DNA of 64,000 nt from Isochrysis galbana (lineage: Eukaryota; Haptophyta; Isochrysidales; Isochrysidaceae): NCBI GenBank assembly GCA_018136815.1, contig CM030939.1, positions 3,279,419-3,343,418 on the forward strand, given 5' to 3'. Under the pieces are notes generated by a model, which was not told the DNA's origin, did not search any database, and saw nothing but the letters and a program-made list of their open reading frames with translations. Below are positions 52,274-61,125 of the stretch, one piece after another. The position numbers and the translations under genes are program-made. Numbering within the stretch: the first letter of the stretch is position 1; each line of letters begins with the position of its first letter.

Positions 52274-52723
52274 TCACGAATCTTCTGACCAAGCCCCGGT
52301 AAGAGTAGGTTGCTCTGCCGACGGCTTGGACTGATTCTCTTGAGAATATTTGCGTCGCTGTCCATGATGTGAACGAACGTCTTGAAGGGCGTCGTCGGAA
52401 TCCCAGTACGAGCTCCACAGGTAGATCAGGCTGAACACAATATCGTCGCGTGCCCACTTCAGGCAAAGATCATGCGCGTTCGAAGCGGCATCGAGCTTGA
52501 GGATGGACTCGCGAATCTGAGCAAATGCACCGTCAAAGACTCCTACTGTTTTGCCAGTCATCAGATTGTCCAGAATGTTGCAAAGATTGCGTAGGGTACT
52601 TCGGTGAATGAGTGTGTGGAGCAGACGAAATAAGCCTCTCTCATTGATGTGTTGTTCGAGCCACAACATTCTTCCCTCGATTCTAAGCTGTTGGAAGCTC
52701 ATCTTGACGGGTGCGAGCGGCAA
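52274..52723 (-). CDS. Hypothetical protein
   Basis: 149 codons (142 from MSFQQL). The first 105 residues look like globular helical protein, including RMLWLEQHINERGLFRLLHT and LKWARDDIVFSLIYLWSSYW. The last part overlaps another minus-strand frame (52180-52365, MDSDANILKRISPSRRQSNL), so an unplaced intron may join the two. No family recognised. Confidence 0.45.
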   Translation of the reverse strand: MPLAPVKMSFQQLRIEGRMLWLEQHINERGLFRLLHTLIHRSTLRNLCNILDNLMTGKTVGVFDGAFAQIRESILKLDAASNAHDLCLKWARDDIVFSLIYLWSSYWDSDDALQDVRSHHGQRRKYSQENQSKPSAEQPTLTGAWSEDS

Positions 52724-52750
52724 GGTAGCAAAGGCGCGGAAGGCAGATGA

Positions 52751-52860
52751 CAGGGCGAGAGCGAGGGCGAGGGAGAGAGAGAGAGAGAGAGGGCGAGAGC
52801 GAGGGCGAGGGCGAGGGGGAGAGAGAGAGAGAGAGGGCGAGAGCGAGGGCGAGGTCGAGG

Positions 52861-52939
<79 letters not shown>

Positions 52940-53064
52940 CGAGGGAGAGAGAGAGAGAGAGAGCAGCGAGAGAGAGGGGACCAGCGAGGAAGCGAGAGGG
53001 ACCAGCGAGGAAGCGAGAGGGACCAGCGAGGAAGCGAGAGGGACCAGCGAGGAAGCGCGACTGG
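52751..53064. repeat. (GA)n microsatellite and 21-bp repeats
   Basis: GAGA/GGGCGAGAGCGAG runs from 52751 to about 52972, then four 21-bp units starting CCAGCGAGGAAGCGAGAGGG at 52981, 53002, 53023 and 53044. Both strands are open for long stretches because of composition only. Confidence 0.9.
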
Positions 53065-53455
53065 GCGGCGAGACCAGGGGCGGCCGAGAGCAAGACAGGG
53101 CTCAAACCGCGCCCTCCCCCGCGGAAAAAACCAAAAAGCGCGCCCTACGTCCAAAAGCGCGCACCCTCTCGGGAAAAATTAGCGCACCTCCCTTCCGGTA
53201 TCTCCCCTCCGGTATCTCCCCTCCGGCGGCGCCCGCCTCCTCCCTCCGGCGGCGCCCGCCTCCGAGGGAGGAGAACTTGGTCGCGTTGCACGAGGCGTTG
53301 ACCGCCCTCCAGCCCCAGTTGCCGGGCCCCACCTCGTCCGCCCAGTACGAGACGTTAAGGTGGTTCTTTAGGATTTAGAAAGAGGTGGGAAATCGGCAGG
53401 TGGGCGGCGGGGCGCGCGCTCTCCAGCGAGGAGCTCTCCCTCTCCAAGGGAGGCC

Positions 53456-53956
53456 GTGGCGATGTATGGGATGCCTGCCCTCGACGACCCGCTGGGCACC
53501 ATTCCAGTGGAGTTAGGTGGGCTCCCCAGCGCGGGTTCTGCGGCCCCCGAGCATGCCGCGCCGCCTCTGCACATGGTGCAAGTGCAGCGTGGCGACCTGC
53601 CCACATCGTCTGCGCTTCTGTACCCGGTGTGCGACCCACCCGACGATGACGAGGCAGCCGCTGTCGTGGCAGAGGCAGCGGCAGCTGGGCAAGTGGCAGC
53701 GTGCGCAGAGCAGTGGCTCCAGGGAGTGAGGCTGGACGCGGACGGACAGCAGTGGCTGTGTTGGGTGGAGTGGCCATACTCAGGCCCAGGGTTCGAGGAC
53801 AAAGTGGGCAAGAATTTCAGGTGGTGCACACGCCGGGGCTGCGTCAGGACACTCTCTCACACCCAAATTGGCCACAGGTCTAAGCTGCCGCGCTGCGCGG
53901 AGCGTAAAATCGAGGAGTTGCATGGCGAGTCTGTCGTCGGCTTCTCCGAGCAATAA
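53456..53956 (+). CDS. Hypothetical protein, possibly transposon-derived
   Basis: 166 codons. Ala-rich middle, then QQWLCWVEWPYSGPGFEDKV, FRWCTRRGC and SKLPRCAERKIEELHGESVV, with aromatic and Cys residues that argue against a random frame. The sequence after the stop (GTGCCTC, GCAAGTCAC, GGGGCTCATC) loosely follows the order of the pogo-like right end, so it could belong to a diverged transposon. No known domain. Confidence 0.4.
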   Translation: MAMYGMPALDDPLGTIPVELGGLPSAGSAAPEHAAPPLHMVQVQRGDLPTSSALLYPVCDPPDDDEAAAVVAEAAAAGQVAACAEQWLQGVRLDADGQQWLCWVEWPYSGPGFEDKVGKNFRWCTRRGCVRTLSHTQIGHRSKLPRCAERKIEELHGESVVGFSEQ

Positions 53957-54393
53957 GGGGGTGTTAGAGGTGTGCATAGGGCAGTAGGAATGGGTGCCTC
54001 TACTTGTGCATGTGTGTGCTGCAAGTCACATCATGGGAAGTAATGATACTCCTAGTAAATTTCCATCGTCTCAGATGTTGAAAATTTTGCGCACATTGGC
54101 CCGTTTGGTAGCCGTCTAGCCGACTTCTGAGAGTACTCCTCTCCGCCCCGATTTCAGTGGGAGAAGGGGCTCATCTTATGGTCAAGTGGAGTTTCTGAGA
54201 CGGTGGAGCTCCTCAGGAAGTCTCATGAAGGGCGCGAGGGCAAAAAAAATGAGCTCCCGCTGGCCTGGGGGCCCCCCATTTCGCCTGGCCTCCCAACCAT
54301 TCCCAAAGCCTGTTTTGTGTTTTGTTCACATTTGATATAGTGTTCTCAAAATAGCAAAAGCGCTCACTACGAACTGGAGAAAACGGCAAATGT

Positions 54394-54780
54394 TCAAATT
54401 GGATCGGCAGGCATGCAACTGTACACAGACGATTCACTCACATCACTTCCTGAGCCCACTTCATCACCATCCACCTCCGCTTGCCCACCTGTGTTACCCG
54501 GCACACACCGCACACATCTTGGGGCCAGCTTCCCGCCGTGGCAACGAGGAGTGCATGGCACCGCTGCACAAAGACAGGGACACGCACGGTTGCAGCACGC
54601 AGCCATTTTCCCACAGAGACAAGCCCCCGCCTCCCCCTTGCCCTTGCCCCCCGCCACATTTTCCTCCTCCTTGTAGGTGTGCTCTCGTGATGCTGCCTTG
54701 CGTTCCGCGTTCCGGCGTTGCTTCTGCTGCTTTCGCATGGCGGCTCGTCTCTTCTTGTACGCTTCCGTTCGACGCTTCAT
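54394..54780 (-). CDS. Basic, Cys-rich hypothetical protein
   Basis: 128 codons, possibly extended upstream in frame to about 54870 (QQIDEWQKDVEGRARRS). A strongly basic helical part (MKRRTEAYKKRRAAMRKQQK) is followed by a Cys cluster (CLCGKMAACCNRACPCLC, CTPRCHGG, RCVRC) and an acidic tail. The plan of basic coil then Cys cluster is like the end of the pogo-like transposase, but I cannot align them by eye. Confidence 0.4.
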   Translation of the reverse strand: MKRRTEAYKKRRAAMRKQQKQRRNAERKAASREHTYKEEENVAGGKGKGEAGACLCGKMAACCNRACPCLCAAVPCTPRCHGGKLAPRCVRCVPGNTGGQAEVDGDEVGSGSDVSESSVYSCMPADPI

Positions 54781-54894
54781 GCTGCGCCGCGCCCGCCCTT
54801 CGACGTCCTTTTGCCACTCATCAATCTGCTGTGTCGAGACCGGGAGCCCCCTCTGTTCCCATCTGAGGTAGTGGTAACCTCGGATCCGTCAATA

Positions 54895-55215
54895 AGAACC
54901 GATCCCCCCGCGGGCGCGACCGCACATTCTTTATGGAGTGAGCGTGAGCTTGCGCTTGTGACGATGAAACGAAAAGTTGAGCACGACTGAAAGTTACGTG
55001 CTTCGTGCAGCTGACAGCTGAACTCACGAAAATTCCCATCGATCGTCCGGGAGAGAGGAGAGAGGGAGAGGGGGGGCCAATTGCACCATTTCTTGGCGAA
55101 GATTTTCGTGGTGGCAGGTGGGCCCCCCTAGAGGTTTTGTATTGGGCATCGTGCCACGGTCAAAGCAAATGCAGCCCAACCCATACAAGTAGTTAAATTG
55201 CCCCTGTTTGAGCAA
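54895..55215 (-). repeat. Partial Mutator-like element, sister of 8450-8676
   Basis: Shares CCGATCCCCCCGCGGGCGCG, CACCATTTC, GAAGATTTTCGTGG, TTGTATTGGGC, GCCACGGTCAAA and GCAGCCCAACCC with 8450-8660. Terminal repeats are not intact. Confidence 0.65.
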
Positions 55216-55561
55216 GGATTCAATTGTGACGCAACCTTCAAATGCAACAGGAGACGCAGAAGCGATGAGAGACCTCTCGACACTAGGCATGCCTTGAACA
55301 GTGACTAAATACACACACCCGATAGCTAAGCTGATCCCGGCAAGGTGGTGGTACTCGCGCCCTTTGCCACACATCGATCAACTCTGTGTCTCCCCAAGTA
55401 TCTCTCTTCAAGGCATGCAACCGACATCGGCTTACTCTGCCAGGCGGTGGCAAACACACGCGTTGCTTCTTGGCAAACAACATCTGATGCACACAGCTTG
55501 TTTGCGTCTCGATCCCGAAGGTCCGCCAATTACGCTATCGGCAAACCGAAGAGGCAGCGCG

Positions 55562-55816
55562 CTACATTTTGTATCGAAGCTGGGGATCATCCTCGTGAGC
55601 ATGCGCACACCACCGCTGCGATGGGATCGGGCGAACAGGCGGCACGGGCCGGCGCTCGCGGGAAGCTGAGAGCTGGAAGACGAAGAATGTGATAGACCCG
55701 TACACAACAGCTGCGATGGCCGCGTTCCGCTGCCAGTTCTTTGGGTAGTAGTTGTACCATCCGCCGGCAGGTGACCACACCCATTTGGGGTACGGCATCT
55801 GAGGAGCTCCGCCCAT
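55562..55816 (-). CDS. Mitochondrial complex I accessory subunit (plant At2g31490/B15-like)
   Basis: 84 residues from ATG 55816. The sequence PKWVWSPAGGWYNYYPKNWQ RNAAIAAVVYGSITFFVFQL, then PVRPIPSQRWC matches, from memory, the plan of a small plant complex I subunit: KVWS-GG, a Pro-Lys-x-Trp-x-Arg-Asn turn, one membrane span and the conserved VRPIPSQ-WC. It would sit in the inner mitochondrial membrane arm. The frame is open 32 codons upstream, but homology starts at this Met. The family assignment is firm; the precise subunit name is less so. Confidence 0.75.
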   Translation of the reverse strand: MGGAPQMPYPKWVWSPAGGWYNYYPKNWQRNAAIAAVVYGSITFFVFQLSASRERRPVPPVRPIPSQRWCAHAHEDDPQLRYKM

Positions 55817-55849
55817 GGTCACTGAGGAGGGGGAGGGGAGGGGCGGTGA

Positions 55850-57016
55850 AAAGGGAAGCGAGTGGCCGATCGCCGTCGTCACGACGCGCTGGCCTCTCGC
55901 CCAGACACACACGAAGAGGGGGGCGGCGGGAGGTGCGAGGCCCTGGCGCCGCGCGCACCGCGTTGAACAGCCCCGCGGTGTGGTGGGAGGAGGGGGGTGG
56001 GGGGCAGGGGAAGTGGGAGGAAGGAGGGGGTGGGTGGGTGGGTGGGGGGGGGGGGGGGGGGGGGGGGGCAGGGCGAGCCCCCCTTCCCGACCCCGACCCC
56101 CCTTCTGGCCCCTCGTGGTATTTTATCATTTTATCATGTCCTGAGGAGTTAGAGTTAGGCTTTTATTTATGCCCTGAGGGCATGATGGATATAGATACCC
56201 AGTTAGAAGCTGGGTATTTTCTCGTGTTCTCATGTTCTGAGTCCTGAGGAGTAGTAAAGACTGTTTGGCCCAGCTTATGTTGGGCCCCCTACAAGGAGCC
56301 CCTACAAGGGGCCCCTACAAGGGGAGAAAAGAACAACTTCTTGATCTTGATCTACGGCCGAGCTCGCGACATGCGCTAACGGCTAACTACTAACTACAAC
56401 TACTAACTATTGGTACATTAGACATTGGTACACCATCACACTTCCCTCACTCAACCCCCCCCCCCCCCCCTCCGCCATGTTGGCGAGGAACACCCAGCGC
56501 GCTACATACTACGTAGGCGTATTACTTATTATGGCGTATTATTGGTATTGGGGGTTGATTCATTAATTCTTAATTCGGAATAATTGGACTCAAGCCTCAA
56601 GTGTGGCTGTGGCTAATTCTATTTGATGATTGATGATTGAGTGCTACAGACTAAAGACTAAAGACACCTCGAACCCACACCCCAAACGGCCAAACGAAAA
56701 CCACCCACCCACCCACCCATCCACCACCCACCACCCACCCGACAGCTAATGAAGCTTCGTAAGGTTGAGGTTGAGTCAAGAAATATGAAATATGAAATAT
56801 GAGCAGAGAGTGAACAGTGAAAGTGAACAGGATAACGGGATACTACGTAGTAACACTACTACTAAAAAGTACTAGGGTACTCCGTAGCTCTCTACTCTAG
56901 TACTCTACTCTACTCTACTCCCTCTGCGCGATAGGAGTCTACTCTACTCTACTCGAGTACTCTAGAGCACAACAAGTAAAGTAACTCTGGGCAGAGAGGG
57001 CCACGCACACGTCGTG
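55850..57016. other. Low-complexity intergenic DNA
   Basis: Holds a G-run of about 26 (56043-56068), a C-run (56457-56471), ACCC-rich repeats near 56702-56738 and TACTC repeats (56893-56965) just before the GluRS start. No gene. The ACCC repeats are too short to be telomeric. Confidence 0.5.
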
Positions 57017-59635
57017 ATGGCGAGCGTCGAGGAGCTCGAGGCACAGGCGCTCCAGAAGGGGAATGCGGTGAAGGAGCTGAAGGCGAAGGGAGCGCCGAAG
57101 GAGGAGGTGGACGCGGCCGTCTCCTCACTCATGGCTGCCAAGGCCGCCCTCACCGAGGCCATCCACCAAAAGCTCAGCACCCTCACGCCCGGATCGGCGG
57201 AACACTCTGCTCTCACCGCAAAGCTGCCGCCGCCGCCCAAGCCGAGCAAGAAGGACAAGAAGAGCAGCGCTGGCGCGGCTGACGAGGCGGCGCAGAAGGA
57301 AGCGAACCGAAAGCGTGACGAGGAGGCCAAACTCGCCGCGCGCGCGCGTAAGAAAGCGGAGGCTGCTGCTAAGTCTGACAAGCCGAAGGGCCCACCGGCC
57401 AGCGAGCCGCCTGCGAGCGACTCCCCAGCCCCGGCTGTGACGCTGGCCGCCGCGGCTTCCAAGACAGCGGCTGGTGCAGTTAAGTCTTCCGCGACCAGCA
57501 TCGTGTCCAAGCCGCAGGCTAACAAGGGGTACGAGCTGCATTTTGTGAAAGACTCTCCGCCGCTCCTAGCCATCATTGCAGCCAAGTTGGCGAAGCAGGA
57601 GGTCGCTCTTAGGCGCTTCGAGAGCAAGCAGCTTCCCGACGGCGTGTCCGCAATGCTCGTTTTCCCCATGGACCGGGCGCGCCTTCTCGGCGGCGACGCC
57701 ATCGCGCGCTACTTTGCGCGCATTGCACCGGCATCAGCATGTGCTTACGGCATCCCTGGTGACGCGCTTGCCGAGAGTGAGGTCGACTCGTGGATGGAGC
57801 TGTGCGCCAACCTCAAAAGTGTGCAGCTGCCTTCGTTTCTGGCCTCATTGAATCTTCACCTCCGCATGCGGACCTACGCCGCTGGGCACGGTGCCTCGCT
57901 GGCCGACGCGGCTATTTGGCTCCTGCTCCGCTCAGCGGGCAGCCCAGAGCAAGCATGCGCAAAGGCTGGGCCCCATGTGAAGCGGTGGTGGGCGGTTGTG
58001 GACAGCAAGCCGGCGTTCAGGGACACTGCGCAGGCCTTCTTCGGCGAGGCAAAGGACGCGGGCTCAATGGAAATCCCTCTTCCTGGTGCCGAGATGGGCA
58101 AGGTGGTGACTCGCTTCCCCCCCGAGCCCTCGGGCCATCTTCATATTGGTCACGTCAAGGCCGCAATGCTCAATGCGCACTTTGCGCAGCAGTACCAAGG
58201 CAAGATGCTTCTCCGCTTCGACGACACCAACCCATCCAAGGAGAAGGGTGAGTATGAAGAGGCCATTCTGCACGACCTGAAATGCCTGGACATCGTCCCT
58301 ACGTCTGTCTCCCACACTTCGGACCACTTCGACAAGATCCTGAAGATCGCCACCAACATGCTCAAAGAAGGCCTCGCGTACATTGACCCGTCACCTCAAG
58401 AGGAGCAGCAAGCGCTCCGGCGCAATAAGAAGCCTTCGCCCTACCGCGACACGCCTGTCGCAGAGAACATGCGCCTGTGGAAGGAGATGCAAGAGGGGTC
58501 CGAGGAGGGTCTCAAGTGCTGCATGCGCGCCAAGATCGATCCGTCGTCCGACAACGGCGCCCTACGCGACCCGACAATTTATCGGTGCAACCTCGAGCCG
58601 CACCACTCCACAAAGGACAAGTACAAAGTGTATCCGACGTATGACTTGGCATGCCCGATCGTCGATTCTCTGGAGGGTGTGACACATGCGCTGCGTGACC
58701 GGCAGTATTCTGATCGGGACGCTCAATATGCGTGGTTCCTCGATGCCTTGAAGCTGCGCAAGGTCGAGTTGTGGGGATTCTCGCGCATAAATTTTGTGAA
58801 GACCCTCCTGTCGAAGCGCAAGCTGCAGTGGCTCATCGACGAGAAGCGGGCTGACGGCTGGGACGACCCTCGCTTCCCTACGGTTGGCGGCATTCTTCGG
58901 CGTGGCATGACCGTCCAGGGCCTCAAGACATTCATCCTCTCGATGGGCGCGTCGAAGAACACCAACCTTATGGAGTGGGACAAGATCTGGGCTTTCAATA
59001 AGAATGTGATCGACCCGATCGCGCCGCGCCTGACTGCGCTTCTCTCAGATGACCTGGTGCCGTTTGTGCTCTCCAACGCCCCGGCTGAGCCATTCGCCAA
59101 GACGATTGCCGCTCATCCGAAGGACGAAACAATTGGCAAGAAGGTCCGGTTCTTTGGTCAGCGTCTGCTCTTGCAAGCAGAAGACGCGGCGTTGGTTGCC
59201 GAAGGGGAGGAGGTGACACTCATGAGCTGGGGCAACGCTATCGTCCGCAAGGTTGTCAAGGAGGCAGGCGTGGTTGTGCGACTGGAGGGTGAGCTCCATC
59301 TCGAGGGATCCGTCAAGACGACAAAGAAGAAGCTCACATGGCTCGCTGACACCCCGGACTTGGTCGACGTGCAGCTCCTCGACTTCGATGCACTTCTCAA
59401 CAAGGATAAGATTGAGGAAGACGATGACATCAAGACCGTGCTAAACGATCATACCAAGTTCACGTTTGCTGCCCGGGGTGAGCCAGCCATGCGCCAGCTC
59501 AAGAAAGGTGACATCATCCAGGTGGAGCGGCGCGGCTTCTACATGTGCGACGCGCCCTTTGTTCGTCGCTCGGATCCGATGCAGCTCATCTTCATTCCTG
59601 ATGGCAAGAACTCCTTTGGCGTACACAAGAAGTAG
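57017..59635 (+). CDS. Cytosolic glutamyl-tRNA synthetase
   Basis: A single exon of 872 residues. Order: an N-terminal WHEP domain (about 2-52, KAKGAPKEEVDAAVSSLMAA), a Lys/Ala-rich linker, a GST-like domain (about 175-340), then the class I catalytic core of the eukaryotic/archaeal GlxRS type. The HIGH motif is at 376-379 within EPSGHLHIGHVKA, and the KMSKS counterpart is LSKRK at 598-602. The beta-barrel anticodon-binding domains end DPMQLIFIPDGKNSFGVHKK. It charges tRNA-Glu in the cytosol; the GST-like domain usually docks with multisynthetase partners. The ATG at 57017 is the first in frame. The gene has no intron, unlike most neighbours. Confidence 0.95.
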   Translation: MASVEELEAQALQKGNAVKELKAKGAPKEEVDAAVSSLMAAKAALTEAIHQKLSTLTPGSAEHSALTAKLPPPPKPSKKDKKSSAGAADEAAQKEANRKRDEEAKLAARARKKAEAAAKSDKPKGPPASEPPASDSPAPAVTLAAAASKTAAGAVKSSATSIVSKPQANKGYELHFVKDSPPLLAIIAAKLAKQEVALRRFESKQLPDGVSAMLVFPMDRARLLGGDAIARYFARIAPASACAYGIPGDALAESEVDSWMELCANLKSVQLPSFLASLNLHLRMRTYAAGHGASLADAAIWLLLRSAGSPEQACAKAGPHVKRWWAVVDSKPAFRDTAQAFFGEAKDAGSMEIPLPGAEMGKVVTRFPPEPSGHLHIGHVKAAMLNAHFAQQYQGKMLLRFDDTNPSKEKGEYEEAILHDLKCLDIVPTSVSHTSDHFDKILKIATNMLKEGLAYIDPSPQEEQQALRRNKKPSPYRDTPVAENMRLWKEMQEGSEEGLKCCMRAKIDPSSDNGALRDPTIYRCNLEPHHSTKDKYKVYPTYDLACPIVDSLEGVTHALRDRQYSDRDAQYAWFLDALKLRKVELWGFSRINFVKTLLSKRKLQWLIDEKRADGWDDPRFPTVGGILRRGMTVQGLKTFILSMGASKNTNLMEWDKIWAFNKNVIDPIAPRLTALLSDDLVPFVLSNAPAEPFAKTIAAHPKDETIGKKVRFFGQRLLLQAEDAALVAEGEEVTLMSWGNAIVRKVVKEAGVVVRLEGELHLEGSVKTTKKKLTWLADTPDLVDVQLLDFDALLNKDKIEEDDDIKTVLNDHTKFTFAARGEPAMRQLKKGDIIQVERRGFYMCDAPFVRRSDPMQLIFIPDGKNSFGVHKK

Positions 59636-59980
59636 GTCCTCACCACACAACGAGATACGGCACTTGGCCCAAGCCAACACCCACGTGGTGGGGCACGTCG
59701 CACAACATTGACCGGAGAGCAGCTACTATGTGGAAATCATTCACTGGGAGAGGGCACAAATATTGCGAATAGACGCTCTCCCCTCTCGCATACTGTCGTT
59801 CATGGGCGCCCAGCTTCTCAACCGCTTGTCTTGTGTAAGCAATTGCTGTAGATCCACATAGCTTACACCCCGAACACATACCGTGACGCGTGATTGTTCC
59901 CGAAGTATCGCGCACTTAAAATTGCGCCCATGCACACCATGGCTAGTGTTAGGTAGAGGTCGGGAAGATTAGATTGAAAA

Positions 59981-60371
59981 AAAAACCTTTTAATATTCTC
60001 GCCTCACCTGTGGCACTGAATCGCATACTCGTAGCCACGCCCCCTTCCCTTCCTCACCCTCATTCCCCGCCTTGCGGCAACTCCCCTCGTGCTCTACTTA
60101 GGGGCTCGGGACATGTTGGGGGTCCGAGCGGAGCGGTGTGCACCTGTCCTCAGCGGCGTGTTCTCCGCTCCCTCCTGTGCCACTGGCACTGGGTGACCTG
60201 TTTATTTTAGAATAATTGTTCCAGGGTCCCGTTGTTTCCGTGTGCTGCGGTGTTCATTTTAGATGACCTATAGTGATCGATCGCATTCTTAGATCTCAGA
60301 TGGTCATTTCACGCGGGACGACGCATCGTGTTATGCGAGCCTTTCAGCGAGGCCAAGGGCTTTCGCTACGA
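59981..60371 (-). repeat. 5'-truncated retroposon with 18-bp target duplication
   Basis: Flanked by GGAAGATTAGATTGAAAA at 59963-59980 and 60372-60389. On the minus strand it starts inside the ORF (LVAKALGLAERLA, stop), passes GTAGAGCACGAGGGGAGTTG and GGGCGTGGCTACGAG, and ends GAGAATATTAAAAGG plus T-run. Loss of the head with retention of the tail is the signature of target-primed reverse transcription from the tail. Confidence 0.88.
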
Positions 60372-61125
60372 GGAAGATTAGATTGAAAAGAAAACGTCCT
60401 TTGAAAAAATCAATGGCCGGGCCCATAAAGCTGGGGTGACGGCGTGCGACGGACCCGCCTAATACGGAAATCTAGAATAGCCTATTGCTACATACCGGAT
60501 TGCGTCGTGCTTCGTTGCCCCCCCTCCCCCGATGCGAATAGGGGGGGGGGGGGGGGGGATACAAAATAACAATTACTCACCGGGGGCCAGAATCATGGAA
60601 AAGGGGGGTGTTGATGGGCGACCGGCCGAGCTCCGCCGAACTGCCGAAGTCAGACCCCAGCCCACCCCCACCCCCTCCCCATGGCTGTCCCACCTCCCAC
60701 CTCCTCCCAGAGCCCGGCCCGGATTCTAAAAAGAAACTATACGAAAAGCTTCTTCTTGTTCTTGTTCCTGCCCCGTCTGAGCCAGACCCCCCACCCGTCT
60801 GGTACACGAAGACCAGTCGTTGCGGACACGCGCGCGGAGTGATGGGCGTGGTGGGACCGAGAGCCTCCGCCACTGAGGTGATACACCTATGGTTGGTCGA
60901 CTCGTCGTATGGGAACTTCGCGGTCGAGCACCTGTACACCTTGACCGGCATCGTGCCTTCCGAGTACTTGTGCATGTCGTAGCCGCGGAGGACGATCCCC
61001 CACTTCTTCTCGTCCTTCTTCGAGCCCTTCAGCACAAACTTGCGAAAGTTGAGCTCGCGGATCTCATCCGCGTCCAGGCGCACGCCCGTGCCATCCGAAT
61101 CCACCTTCTTCTCGAAGAGCACAAA

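Noticed and set aside
52608-53378. 256-codon ORF rich in Arg/Glu and its antisense Ser/Leu ORFs
   Set aside because: Open only because of the GA microsatellite and 21-bp repeats.
56690-56745. ACCCACCC repeats as telomeric sequence
   Set aside because: Short, irregular and internal; they do not match a clean telomere repeat such as CCCTAA.
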